Source: Pseudomonas sp. Bout1
Lineage (GTDB): Bacteria > Pseudomonadota > Gammaproteobacteria > Pseudomonadales > Pseudomonadaceae
DNA length: 64,000 nt
Direction: 5' to 3'
Assembly: GCF_034314165.1 (NCBI RefSeq)
Contig: NZ_JAVIWK010000001.1
Span: 3,549,001-3,613,000, forward strand
Made by a program: the position numbers and the translations under genes. Every line of letters begins with the position of its first letter. The first letter of the stretch is position 1. This document shows, one piece after another, positions 36,065 through 45,700 of the stretch. The notes beneath the pieces are model-generated. The model saw only the letters and a list, made by a program, of their open reading frames with translations. It had not been told where the DNA came from and did no database searches.

Positions 36065-37102
36065 CTAAAGACCACCCCCAATTAACCCACCTGTAATTGG
36101 GTTAGGTTTTTTTAATGACCAATTAGTAATCTTGAATCCGTCAACCAAGCAATAAGCCTCGGTAAAGTCCGGAAAATATCGACAATGAGAAAAAGAAACG
36201 TACCGTGTATTTCCGTTGTTATCCGCTATTAGGGCAAGAGCCTCAGAAACTACCTTTGACGATGGATCGGGCTTTGACGGATGAATAAAGCCAACAAGAC
36301 GCCAAGTGGTTGAGATTGGAGACTCAGGTGATTTAATAGGTTTATTGGACTTTGCCGTTGAAGTGATAGGTTCAGCCAGACCAGGAGAATCCGAGGAAAA
36401 GAAACTTTTGACACCGTAGATACCTAAACCCATGAACAGGACAAAAGCTCCAGCCGTTGCCCAAAGTCCAAATGAACGCAAGATACTTGCACGACCATCA
36501 GCAGCAGACTCATCACCGACTGCACCAGAACTAGACTGAGTAGCCGACTTGTAAAATACAAATACAGATGGCTTAAAGGTGCCGGCAGTAGTCCTGACGA
36601 GCTTAGACTTTGACGGAGCATCACCGGTAACAGCACCGTTATAAATATCAACCTTATACGTTTTCTTACTTAACTTCCTGATTCGGTAAGTTGTTTCAAT
36701 AAGGAGACGAACCCAAGAGGAAATCTGAGCTAAATCCTGCGTTACCAGGACGACGCGCATAGAGTTGTTTTTATCGTCAACACGGTGCCTATGCTCAGCC
36801 AACAACGATTTATCAATAAAGTTAGCATGGTTTACATTCTGGCCTGCGGGCCAGCGTCTCCAGCATTCATCGATGATTGCAACACAGCCTGCCGGAAATA
36901 ATTCGAATAAATCCGGATGTTCATACCAGTCGGCTGGCAGTTGAGTAATTTTTCCGCCAAAAGTAGCCAGTAAATCGTCAACAGACAAAGGAATATTAGT
37001 AACAACATGCCTATCTTGTTTGAGCGACGGAATAACCACATGTTCAGTTACACCGTAGGTCTTCCCTGCTCCTGGCTTGCCCACATAACCGTGAATAGCC
37101 AT
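36065..37102 (-). CDS. zot: Zot/pI assembly ATPase (copy 2)
   Basis: Protein identical to copy 1. Confidence 0.93.
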   Translation of the reverse strand: MAIHGYVGKPGAGKTYGVTEHVVIPSLKQDRHVVTNIPLSVDDLLATFGGKITQLPADWYEHPDLFELFPAGCVAIIDECWRRWPAGQNVNHANFIDKSLLAEHRHRVDDKNNSMRVVLVTQDLAQISSWVRLLIETTYRIRKLSKKTYKVDIYNGAVTGDAPSKSKLVRTTAGTFKPSVFVFYKSATQSSSGAVGDESAADGRASILRSFGLWATAGAFVLFMGLGIYGVKSFFSSDSPGLAEPITSTAKSNKPIKSPESPISTTWRLVGFIHPSKPDPSSKVVSEALALIADNNGNTRYVSFSHCRYFPDFTEAYCLVDGFKITNWSLKKPNPITGGLIGGGL

Positions 37103-37105
37103 AAA

Positions 37106-37390
37106 TCACCCAATCAACGGAATGCGACGAACAAGGAAGCGCAGAAGATAAGCACTCGTAACAACACTGATGCCAAATGGAACTTGCATGATATTCAGGA
37201 AATACCAAACAGACGGGTCAATTGCAGAAAATAGCTGTGCAGCACTTTGGATAATTCCAACAATGAAGCTAGTACTAATCAAATCAAGAAGAGCCTGATA
37301 AAGCCAGTCTGCGACCGCGACTGGAATGTCAGCGATGAATTGTAAGATATCTTGCAGTATAGATAAGAGCCAATTACCAAACGCAGACAT
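37106..37390 (-). CDS. DUF2523/pVI-like protein (copy 2)
   Basis: Identical to copy 1; same GGGGGAGGG site before the ATG. Confidence 0.82.
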   Translation of the reverse strand: MSAFGNWLLSILQDILQFIADIPVAVADWLYQALLDLISTSFIVGIIQSAAQLFSAIDPSVWYFLNIMQVPFGISVVTSAYLLRFLVRRIPLIG

Positions 37391-37423
37391 AAATCCCTCC
37401 CCCAAAAACTTTGGTGGCTAAAA

Positions 37424-38464
37424 TCAAGCGGACAGAAAGACACGCAGTGCAAGGAGGCTCCAAGCAGCCAAGAATACAGCACTTAGAACAGGCGAAATTG
37501 AAGCGAATAAAGCACAGTGCGCATCGAAGCTGACGATAGTTCCTAAAATGGCTATATCAGCAGTAGGACAGATACCACCAGAATTTGCAGAGGCAATATT
37601 TTCTTTAAACTCCGTCATGGCTTGACCAAAACCAGAGTCATTAAGGTCTACTTGCATACCATGAACAAAAGCCTTGTAGTGGACAGCGTTGACCTCACTA
37701 TCAAGAACGGCATCTGCGTTTAACTGCCCGGGATTAGTGAAAGAGAGCTCACCGTCAAAACCGGAATCGCCATTCCCACCGTTATTATCACCACCTGTAT
37801 TTCCTCCATCCCCAGGGTTAGGAGGGGTGCCATCGTCGCCGCCGTCGCCAGGATCAACAACGGGGTTGAGAGGATCTCCAACGGCTGGTGAGGTATATCC
37901 GGAGTCAGCACCGCATGACGGATTCGAGGTATTAAGACCCACGACGAAGTTACAAAAACCAGTGCTAGTAGAGCCAGAAGCAAAGTAACAGTTGGTACTA
38001 GTAACTGAGCTAGCCAAGTAAGAGCATGAATTATGACAAATGTCAGAAGTAACAGAATCTTCTTTCCAAGAGACAAAGGATTTACCTGACGATTTAATGA
38101 TTGGAGAGTTAGGGCCTCGTGACTCGACTGTTTCAGGGCAGTTAATTTCAGCCTCTTTAATGATGCCGACTGTATTAGATATTACGTTGCCGTAAAAACT
38201 GTAAGAGAAACTGCAACTTGCGACAGCATCACTTAATAGAGAACACGAGCCCGGCGTGTAATTCACTCTAGTAGCATTTGTCTTATATTGGTCAGCCGCC
38301 TTTGTATACTCAACGATAAAAGATTCGGGTGAAGGTTGTGTGCCAGAGGCCGCACACTCTTTGGGAGTATTGGATAAGTGAGCGTTACCACACTTCCAGC
38401 CAGCAGAAGCTTTGAAGGGAAAGGCTGCTAGGAACAAAAGAGGCAGTAGGTAAATAGCCTTCAT
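37424..38464 (-). CDS. pIII-like adsorption protein (copy 2)
   Basis: Identical to copy 1. The adsorption gene, often the most variable in inoviruses, shows no divergence. Confidence 0.85.
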   Translation of the reverse strand: MKAIYLLPLLFLAAFPFKASAGWKCGNAHLSNTPKECAASGTQPSPESFIVEYTKAADQYKTNATRVNYTPGSCSLLSDAVASCSFSYSFYGNVISNTVGIIKEAEINCPETVESRGPNSPIIKSSGKSFVSWKEDSVTSDICHNSCSYLASSVTSTNCYFASGSTSTGFCNFVVGLNTSNPSCGADSGYTSPAVGDPLNPVVDPGDGGDDGTPPNPGDGGNTGGDNNGGNGDSGFDGELSFTNPGQLNADAVLDSEVNAVHYKAFVHGMQVDLNDSGFGQAMTEFKENIASANSGGICPTADIAILGTIVSFDAHCALFASISPVLSAVFLAAWSLLALRVFLSA

Positions 38465-38465
38465 A

Positions 38466-38540
38466 TCACCACCCCGAAAAGACAGCGAATGAACAACCAG
38501 AACCAATAACGAACATGGCAAAGTAATAGAGCTGATCCAT
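38466..38540 (-). CDS. 24-residue hydrophobic peptide (copy 2)
   Basis: Same sequence as in copy 1. Confidence 0.5.
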   Translation of the reverse strand: MDQLYYFAMFVIGSGCSFAVFSGW

Positions 38541-38559
38541 GTAGCGGCCTCAGACTTTG

Positions 38560-38587
38560 AAAAAAAATGGGCGCCCGAAGACGCCCA
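38560..38587 (-). terminator. Terminator after major coat gene (copy 2)
   Basis: Same stem and eight-T run as copy 1. Confidence 0.85.
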
Positions 38588-38607
38588 GGTCATGCAGAGA
38601 GTGTTAT

Positions 38608-38835
38608 TTAACCGCGTAGGAAACCAAGTACGATCTTCGCACCTTTAATACCGGCATAAACACCGGCGAGGATACCGGCCACAGCCAATACACCCACGGA
38701 AATGGTGCTAAAGTCGATCGAGGAAGTCAGTCCAGTGTAATCCCAAGCTGCTGCACCTTCAGCAGCGAAAACAGATGGGGCAGATACAGTAACGGCAACA
38801 GTAGAAATAGCTACAGCAAGCGACTTTTTGAACAT
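38608..38835 (-). CDS. Major coat protein, pVIII-like (copy 2)
   Basis: Identical to copy 1. Confidence 0.9.
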   Translation of the reverse strand: MFKKSLAVAISTVAVTVSAPSVFAAEGAAAWDYTGLTSSIDFSTISVGVLAVAGILAGVYAGIKGAKIVLGFLRG

Positions 38836-38844
38836 GGGTAATCC

Positions 38845-39069
38845 TTAGGATTGTTTTATGAAGTTTAAAATTGTCCGAATGCCCATAGACCCGACCATAA
38901 AGAACGCGACTAAGGTGAATCCGGCCCCAAATGCTTGAGCCAAAACCGTTGGATCAAGCTGAGTCGGATCAAAAGGAGGCAAGTTATTGACGACCTCCCA
39001 TGATGAAGAACAGACCGGAATACCACCCTCGGTTGAAATGTCGGATGGACAATAGAGGGTTCCAGACAT
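38845..39069 (-). CDS. Small membrane protein, 74 residues (copy 2)
   Basis: Identical to copy 1; start overlaps the upstream stop. Confidence 0.72.
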   Translation of the reverse strand: MSGTLYCPSDISTEGGIPVCSSSWEVVNNLPPFDPTQLDPTVLAQAFGAGFTLVAFFMVGSMGIRTILNFIKQS

Positions 39070-39365
39070 TACGCAGGCTTTTGAGTTGTAGAAGCAGCAG
39101 GAGCACCGGAATTAACACGGCGGCCTTGGCGAGGATCAACTTCAAAAATAAGGCGATCATCACGAACTTGCGCAATCACATCACATTCATACTTTCCAGG
39201 TTGAGGAACCTGCTGAGGGGTTTCTGCGTAGAATGTACATTTCTGCGGGTATGGAATATTTGGCAAATGAGCGTACGCTTCAAACATGCAATATGGTTTG
39301 CCTGACTTCGCAGCTGTACCGCTACGGTGATTACCAGTTACTTCGACCACAATAGTATTAGACAT
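39069..39365 (-). CDS. ssDNA-binding protein, G5P-like (copy 2)
   Basis: Identical to copy 1. Confidence 0.78.
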   Translation of the reverse strand: MSNTIVVEVTGNHRSGTAAKSGKPYCMFEAYAHLPNIPYPQKCTFYAETPQQVPQPGKYECDVIAQVRDDRLIFEVDPRQGRRVNSGAPAASTTQKPA

Positions 39366-39375
39366 GATGATGCCC

Positions 39376-39651
39376 TTATCTCAATGTTGGAAAGCCAGGA
39401 ACGGTGCCGGGCTTACGGTATGCCCAACTGGGCGCAATGGCTTCAGGATTACGCCTGAAGGTTTTGAATTTTCGTGCAGCACGTTGACGGGTTACTTCTT
39501 GCTGAGCCAATGCAGATAAAAACAAGCGCATAAGACTATTAATCCCAGCACGTTCATCACATTGAGGATTGTTGAGAGCATTTAAGAATTCCATTTCAAC
39601 TGCAAAACGTAGATTTTGATAAGCAACCCTATCCATCAAAAACCCATCCAT
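39376..39651 (-). CDS. Hypothetical phage protein, 91 residues (copy 2)
   Basis: Identical to copy 1. Confidence 0.65.
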   Translation of the reverse strand: MDGFLMDRVAYQNLRFAVEMEFLNALNNPQCDERAGINSLMRLFLSALAQQEVTRQRAARKFKTFRRNPEAIAPSWAYRKPGTVPGFPTLR

Positions 39652-39869
39652 TCGGCGATACAGGTTGTTCCTGTTTCTTGACGCTCAACAAACCAAATGC
39701 GCTCAGGTTTAACGCCCTGCTCTTTTCGAGCCTCAACAACCCTAAGTGTCTGTTCTACCTGTTGAGCAAGAACAGGATTAATAAAAGAATTCTGTACTTG
39801 TTGTTGTTCAGCTAAACGGCGTTTCTGACAACTTGTAAGTTGAGCGCCTTGAAAACTGACAGTTCTCAC
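39636..39869 (-). CDS. Hypothetical phage protein, 77 residues (copy 2)
   Basis: Identical to copy 1. Confidence 0.65.
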   Translation of the reverse strand: MRTVSFQGAQLTSCQKRRLAEQQQVQNSFINPVLAQQVEQTLRVVEARKEQGVKPERIWFVERQETGTTCIAEWMGF

Positions 39870-40996
39870 GCTGCAACCTGATGCAGATGATTAGGGCGTT
39901 GATACCAAGTTGGAACAGCCAAGGGACTTTTCGTTACTTCTCGACACTGGCGGACAAATACCGGTGCAAAACGACTGGTATCACAGGCGTTACGAATGTT
40001 GATCCCGATTTTGTTAAGACGAGCAGCATGAGTTTCAAAAGCACGCTGAGACAAACCGTGATGATGGCCACTCATCCAAAGTATGGCGTAAGAGGAAGTA
40101 GCATTAGCAGAAGCCCTGCCCTTACAAATACCATGTTCAATTAGTTTGTCAGCAATACTCTGAAGGTCCATTGCAGTCACCTTTAACTTTTCATCTATTT
40201 TTAGAAACTCACTGTGGAGTTCGGCTAAACGCCTTTCATCGAATAAGCCCCAATAACAAAGGGCCTCACGCTGTAAATATTCGCTCTTAAGCTCTTGTTC
40301 CATGCGAACCACGCCTTCTTGTGCGCAGTAATTTTTAACTCGCTGAACGTATTTGTATTCTTCTGATCCTTCACCAAAGGCCCGTTTAATCTTTGGAAGG
40401 CAGTTCTGATCCATTTCAAAAGCCTTGTCATATGCCTTTCGATATTGGAGGCGTCCGCCTTTGCCATTTCCTTTGGACGTCCAAGCAACAGTGCGACCAT
40501 TGGGATACAGAAAACCGATGGAGTGTCCGATTCGCTGGCTAGAAACACCGCGCAAATAGGCAAGAACATTGCCCTCCCCCAATGAAACATTGGTGGTCAG
40601 ATCTATCCGTTCAATCTTTGCCCCATCGGCGATACGGTCGCCGGATTTGGCTCCTGACTCACCTTGGCGAATATCAATGCGAGTGCAGCGGGTAAAACCT
40701 GGGAGACCGTATTCACGTAAAAGTGCGTTGTATACCGAGACGCATTGCTCGATAGAGGTGAAACCAAACAAGTTGTCGAGCCGCCCTACCCGGCTGGGAT
40801 TTCCTTCAACGCGGATCTTGCGACCCTGAACGTGAATCGTGACCGAAGTCGAAAAACTAGCCTCATGCTTGAAACGCGGCTGACGAGTGCTAAGGACTTC
40901 GTTTGTGTTGGCATCAATCGTCAGGGTAAACACGTCGCACACGAGAGGTAGGTCATGGTCGTGCTCCTGCGATACGGTTAGCCAGTCTATGAACAT
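39866..40996 (-). CDS. Rolling-circle replication initiator (copy 2)
   Basis: Identical to copy 1. Confidence 0.85.
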   Translation of the reverse strand: MFIDWLTVSQEHDHDLPLVCDVFTLTIDANTNEVLSTRQPRFKHEASFSTSVTIHVQGRKIRVEGNPSRVGRLDNLFGFTSIEQCVSVYNALLREYGLPGFTRCTRIDIRQGESGAKSGDRIADGAKIERIDLTTNVSLGEGNVLAYLRGVSSQRIGHSIGFLYPNGRTVAWTSKGNGKGGRLQYRKAYDKAFEMDQNCLPKIKRAFGEGSEEYKYVQRVKNYCAQEGVVRMEQELKSEYLQREALCYWGLFDERRLAELHSEFLKIDEKLKVTAMDLQSIADKLIEHGICKGRASANATSSYAILWMSGHHHGLSQRAFETHAARLNKIGINIRNACDTSRFAPVFVRQCREVTKSPLAVPTWYQRPNHLHQVAA

Positions 40997-41022
40997 CCGA
41001 GAGCCTTACTAACAAGTCTAAA

Positions 41023-41138
41023 GCGGTTAACTGCATCCAAAAGGACGGTATTCCGCAATGATAGGCGGTCTTCCGTTTGAGTCAAGAGAAAAAGAACGGT
41101 TTTTAGCTGATACTTGCTCTATAGAAACGGTAAACCGC
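41023..41138. promoter_or_regulatory. Five-site operator array (copy 2)
   Basis: Same five sites and spacings as copy 1. Confidence 0.65.
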
Positions 41139-41153
41139 ATTCGGAGACGCAAA

Positions 41154-41576
41154 ATGGGCATCGGCACGCGGATCAGGCAAGAGCGGCTCAAGCAAGGTCT
41201 TGAGCTGAAGGAGCTAGCAAAATTGAGTGGCATCCCGGAGCGGACGCTTGCAGACATCGAGCGTGAGGTTTCGAGCCCGCGAGCAGAAAACCTGAAAAAG
41301 GTGATTATCTCGTTGGGCTGTTCAGCTGATCAGATTATGTTCGACGACGACGAGCTCACCGAAGACGGGGACTTGGCCTTACTCGTGCGCGAATTAGGGA
41401 AAACTGAAGAAGAAACCCGACAGACAGTTAAGCGAGTAATCCGAGCAATGCTGGTTCAGGAGCGCGTCTTTGAGCTAGAGAAAATTCGCAACTTCGACGA
41501 CGCTCACAGAGAAGAAAACAAGCAGCGGCAGAACCTCGCCATGCCATTGAAGCGCTACGAAAAAACGAGTAAGTGA
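41154..41576 (+). CDS. Phage repressor, XRE-family (copy 2)
   Basis: Identical to copy 1. Confidence 0.87.
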   Translation: MGIGTRIRQERLKQGLELKELAKLSGIPERTLADIEREVSSPRAENLKKVIISLGCSADQIMFDDDELTEDGDLALLVRELGKTEEETRQTVKRVIRAMLVQERVFELEKIRNFDDAHREENKQRQNLAMPLKRYEKTSK

Positions 41577-41605
41577 AGTCGGAAACCGAAGAAGTCTTCG
41601 GTAAA

Positions 41606-41629
41606 GTGGGGGTGTAACAGCACCCCCAC
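41606..41629 (+). terminator. Hairpin after repressor gene (copy 2)
   Basis: Same 9-bp stem as copy 1, no T-run. Confidence 0.5.
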
Positions 41630-41655
41630 CCTCATAAGGCAGGAAACAGCAGCTT

Positions 41656-41826
41656 ATGAAATCTGAAGCGGAGCGAAAACGTAGGGACGAGGCAATTGCC
41701 CTTGTGAGACTGCTCGCAATCAGTTCTGAGCAGTATGCGCAGGGAAAATATTGCTCAACAGACGAATTGAAAGCTCGTCTAAGGTTGTTTTCTCAACGGT
41801 CCGCAGAGAAAAAGACAGGCCAATAA
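41656..41826 (+). CDS. 56-residue antitoxin-like protein (copy 2)
   Basis: Same sequence as copy 1. Confidence 0.6.
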   Translation: MKSEAERKRRDEAIALVRLLAISSEQYAQGKYCSTDELKARLRLFSQRSAEKKTGQ

Positions 41827-41977
41827 CGCGCTAGGAAATCGGACCTGCCGGGACCTAGTCAGCGGTAGCGCTGCAAGTCACGGAACCGTGAAGGCTACGC
41901 GAACGGTCTGGAAAACCACCCTGGTAGATCAGGGCGCGAAATGGCACCACGTCGACTACAGGCGATTTGAACGCGAC

Positions 41978-42015
41978 AAAAAACCCCAGGGGTCTAACGG
42001 ACGCTGGGGTTTTTC
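41978..42015. terminator. Bidirectional terminator (copy 2)
   Basis: Same 11-bp stem as copy 1. Confidence 0.88.
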
Positions 42016-42146
42016 TTTGAGGAAAGATCGGCCGGCTTTGCCGGGTATCGGCGCGGAAAAAGTAGGTTTCCACCATGAAAAGGATTAGCGCCTAATGCCC
42101 TTCGGGCAGGTCGAGGTCAGCAAGATTAAAGGGGCTGATACTCAAC

Positions 42147-42557
42147 TCACTGATCTGGCCGTGAAAATACAGAAAGACCTGCTTCAAAGGTCCAATCACG
42201 AACCGTATCAAGGCATTCGCCTGCGTGATATTTCCACTGTTCAGCCTGATCAAGCCGTGAGTTTACAGCGCTCAAAACCTCAGCATCTTCAGTGACCACA
42301 AGCTGAGATTTTTTGGAAAGAACGTAGTGGTATTGGCACAGCTTGAGATAGTGCTCCTGCAGCTCAGATATCTTGACCAATGAAATCTCATGATCACCAG
42401 ACATGGCTCGCTGAAATTGCATGTAGCTTTCCTCCGCATTTTTGGATTTATGAATCCAGAAAATACGAAACTCATTGATTCTCTTGCCCTTTGCGTTCTT
42501 GAAAGCTTCTGCTACAGAAACTTCTTCCAGCGATTTTACTAACTCATCTTCAGTCAT
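42147..42557 (-). CDS. Hypothetical phage cargo protein, 136 residues (copy 2)
   Basis: Identical to copy 1. Confidence 0.65.
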   Translation of the reverse strand: MTEDELVKSLEEVSVAEAFKNAKGKRINEFRIFWIHKSKNAEESYMQFQRAMSGDHEISLVKISELQEHYLKLCQYHYVLSKKSQLVVTEDAEVLSAVNSRLDQAEQWKYHAGECLDTVRDWTFEAGLSVFSRPDQ

Positions 42558-42763
42558 AAATGCCCTTTGAAAATTGGTGATCAGCTCCAACTTCTGAATA
42601 TAGAAGGCGCGGTAAAGGCAGGTCAACAATAGGGATTTTAGTTTTTAGATAAAGAGGTATTTGATAGCAGATTTTGCAAAACGGAACGTAACCTGGTCAG
42701 CTTTTGCTATCAAAAAAGGAACGGCGAAATCCTGAGAGATCGCCTTTATGTAAACGCTGAAAC

Positions 42764-43027
42764 TCAATCAAAAACGCGCTTAACACTGACTCGCTGCTGA
42801 TCTGGTGAACCGGCAGCCGCTTCCAAAAACTGAACGTCAAAAATCTGATAGCTCTCAGATTTCCCTGTAGGGAGACTTCGGACCACTGCGTCTTTAGGTG
42901 ACAGCTCCTCGCTCGTAACTAGGTACATTTCTGTGCCATCCACGCTTCCGCGAAGCTTTAAAACTGAACCGTCAGGCTTAGTGACAACGAAAACGTCAGG
43001 GTAAGCCCAGTCGTCTGGATTACTCAT
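42764..43027 (-). CDS. Hypothetical phage cargo protein, 87 residues (copy 2)
   Basis: Identical to copy 1. Confidence 0.68.
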   Translation of the reverse strand: MSNPDDWAYPDVFVVTKPDGSVLKLRGSVDGTEMYLVTSEELSPKDAVVRSLPTGKSESYQIFDVQFLEAAAGSPDQQRVSVKRVFD

Positions 43028-43112
43028 ATCAACTCCTTCTGAAGGCCAGGAAGGCCAATATAGAAATGGCATTTTACCATGCATTCTGAAGGTCGTTTTT
43101 AACCAGGAAAGG

Positions 43113-43229
43113 CCACGCATAATGCACGCTATGTGTAAATCAGCAGCCGGGGCTGCGCGATTTTCCCGGCAGCTGACTCGTCCAGCAGGACGGCTTCGCT
43201 AACATAACGTGCACCACATTATGCGTAAC
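43113..43229. other. attP-type junction between copies 2 and 3, with altered XerC arm
   Basis: Same inverted pair of dif-like sites as the first junction, but the XerC arm reads TTATGCGTAAC, one T more than TTATGCGAACC at the left end of copies 1 and 2. Confidence 0.72.
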
Positions 43230-43292
43230 CTTCGTATTGGCAGGTCGTCAGGGTCAGTGGCAGGTCAGATTTCAAGCTAGGCACTGCCGTTT

Positions 43293-44282
43293 TCATCGCC
43301 CTAAAGGTTCGTACTCTGCAATCTCTTCAATACGCTTTTTGACCGTTTCTTCACGGGCCTTTGCATAAATCAGCGGCCAAATAGTTCCACCTTCAGCGCG
43401 GCTACCTCCAGCAGTAAAATTTCCCCAGATGTCAGAGTATGCTTCCCAAGCTCGTTGCGATTCTTCAAAAAGGTGATTTTGCTCATCTGAGATTTCAAAA
43501 TCGCTCCTAAGCTTGGCAATGGCAGTCTCCATAATCTGCGTTTGATACTGAAGAGATTCACCCGCAGCAATGTTCATATCTGTTTGCGTCAAAGGTGCGC
43601 CTGGGAAAAGCGTTTCAGCTATCAACTCATCCGAAGCCTTTAAAAACGCGATGCAGTGTTCAAAGCACGACTCGATTTCCTGTGAGTTGATTTCATACGC
43701 TGAAGCAATCTCATGACAAATAATGTGCCGCAGTTCGAATGTACGTTTTACTCCTGCAAAAACTCTATTTGGATCTTGCAATACAGGTGCTAAAGGTTCA
43801 TTTAGTATTTCTACAGCCCAACGATCGTGGACTGTGCGCAAAGCCACGACAAAATCTTTCCCTAAAAGAATTCCAAGCCACTTGTTTATATGTTCGAAGC
43901 TACTGATTGAAACACTGTGAGCAACCATCTCACCAACAGTGATTGTCTTGCCATGGATTGCTCTTAAGATTGAAAAATCAATCTTTTGTCCTGTCGCCTC
44001 AGCATTACTCAAAAATGGTTCTCCAGCGTCTATAAGCTCCTGGATCACCATTCGAAAGTAACCTTCGATGCACGCTATTAAAGCGACAGGGAAATACTTA
44101 ATAAACTCAGGATCTACGTCCTTTCGTGCTTCAAATGCTTGCGCCATAGCCGAAAGTCGGATGGGTAACTCTGTCATGGAGGACCCGAAGCGACGGCGCT
44201 GACGAATTTCTGAGATTTCTTGGATAATATCTCGAGTGCGGCTCATAGATGGACCATTTCCCGGCTGTTTAGCAGCCCACAT
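43293..44282 (-). CDS. HEPN-like / LprI-like fusion (copy 3)
   Basis: Protein identical to copy 1; the small insertions at the unit's left end lie downstream of its stop codon. Confidence 0.7.
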   Translation of the reverse strand: MWAAKQPGNGPSMSRTRDIIQEISEIRQRRRFGSSMTELPIRLSAMAQAFEARKDVDPEFIKYFPVALIACIEGYFRMVIQELIDAGEPFLSNAEATGQKIDFSILRAIHGKTITVGEMVAHSVSISSFEHINKWLGILLGKDFVVALRTVHDRWAVEILNEPLAPVLQDPNRVFAGVKRTFELRHIICHEIASAYEINSQEIESCFEHCIAFLKASDELIAETLFPGAPLTQTDMNIAAGESLQYQTQIMETAIAKLRSDFEISDEQNHLFEESQRAWEAYSDIWGNFTAGGSRAEGGTIWPLIYAKAREETVKKRIEEIAEYEPLGR

Positions 44283-44399
44283 TAGCTCAAGTCACAGCAG
44301 GGAAATGAATAAATAGGGGATAAATCCTGCTATTATTCTCTCCTTAAGAAGATCCAGTTATAACTATACTAAATAGTCCTTTAGTTTAGTTATATTAAA

Positions 44400-45647
44400 T
44401 CATCGATCAACCAGCCTCGGTGTCAGAAAAAGAACAAGCTCCGTACTGGTAGAAACCTTGGACTTACTAGTGAAAAGCCACTTGAAGCCAGGGATTTTGC
44501 CAAAGAAAGGCACACCCTTAGTCACGGTGCTTTCAACGTCTGAGTAAACACCCCCCAAAGCAACTGTCTGGCCGAATCCGGAAAAAACACGCGACGTTAG
44601 GGACGTTGTCTTTATAGGTGGCACCCCATTCATTGCGTTCGAATAATCCGGCTCATTCTTCGACAGAATGACATCAAGCAAAACACCCTTCTCGTTCACT
44701 AAAGGTGTGACGTCCAAAGACAGAGCAGCTTCTTTAAAAGAAATCGACGTTGAGCCCTCACCGGCAGATTGTTGGTAAGGAACCTGAGAGCCTTTTACGA
44801 TCTTGGCCTGATGCCGGTCAGATGTGTAAACCCGAGGACTGGAGATCACCCTGCCCTTACCAAGCTGCTCCATAGCACTCAATGTTGCATCAAGACTCAC
44901 TGCCCTTGAAACAATGCCGACACCTGCGACAGCAGCAGATGAGAGCCCTAAAGGGACAGAACCCACAACAGTTCCAGCACCACTACCGATAGAACCGCCC
45001 CACTCCACTCCTAAGTTTTTAGAATAGGAGCGATCTACTTCAACTATCCGAGCCTCGATCATGACTTGCTTACGCGAGTAATCGACAGCGGCAATCAGAG
45101 TTTTAAGCTGAGCTAAACGCGCCTTACTCATTCTGGCAACGATGATCGAAGAACCGTCCTCAAAAGACAGAGTCTCACCAGGATCGAGAGGAAACGCTTT
45201 TATTGCATCCGACGCCAAAATGTTATGTACCTTGAGGATCGAAATATCAAAGGAATTGACGGCAAAAGACGCGCCGGTGTGTATTTTCTGATCTTGACCA
45301 GGTGCATAAGCATTTGCTGAGTATGAATCACCTGGACGAGGATAAGCACTAACACGTAGAAAATTACCTTCGACTGTATATAAAAGCCCCTTAAGAGACG
45401 TCACATATTCAATTGCCTCATCCCAGCTCACATCCTTCATTCGCATAGAAAGTGAACCACGGATGTTCTCATCTAAAACAAGATTCAAGCCGCGATAATC
45501 GGCCAAAAGTTGTAGTGCTGACGAAACCTGAATGGTCTGAAAATCAAAAGTCAGTTGCTGGGGAGCGGTTTCTGCCTGGGCAAAGGAAACAAAGAAAAAT
45601 AAGAATGCAGCAACGTAGAGGCGGCACAGGGACTTAAGGGTATTCAT
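44400..45647 (-). CDS. Phage secretin, pIV-like (copy 3)
   Basis: Protein identical to copy 1. Confidence 0.92.
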   Translation of the reverse strand: MNTLKSLCRLYVAAFLFFFVSFAQAETAPQQLTFDFQTIQVSSALQLLADYRGLNLVLDENIRGSLSMRMKDVSWDEAIEYVTSLKGLLYTVEGNFLRVSAYPRPGDSYSANAYAPGQDQKIHTGASFAVNSFDISILKVHNILASDAIKAFPLDPGETLSFEDGSSIIVARMSKARLAQLKTLIAAVDYSRKQVMIEARIVEVDRSYSKNLGVEWGGSIGSGAGTVVGSVPLGLSSAAVAGVGIVSRAVSLDATLSAMEQLGKGRVISSPRVYTSDRHQAKIVKGSQVPYQQSAGEGSTSISFKEAALSLDVTPLVNEKGVLLDVILSKNEPDYSNAMNGVPPIKTTSLTSRVFSGFGQTVALGGVYSDVESTVTKGVPFFGKIPGFKWLFTSKSKVSTSTELVLFLTPRLVDR

Positions 45648-45700
45648 GACATGAGTTCCAGGGCACTGGTTGATTAATCGGGGTCGGTCTTAGCGCTACG

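Larger units (their letters stand above)
33588..43218 (-). mobile_element. Filamentous phage prophage, copy 2, 9631 bp
   Basis: Middle unit, same length and gene content as copy 1. Both its ends are phage-phage junctions with the same attP-type sequence. Confidence 0.93.
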
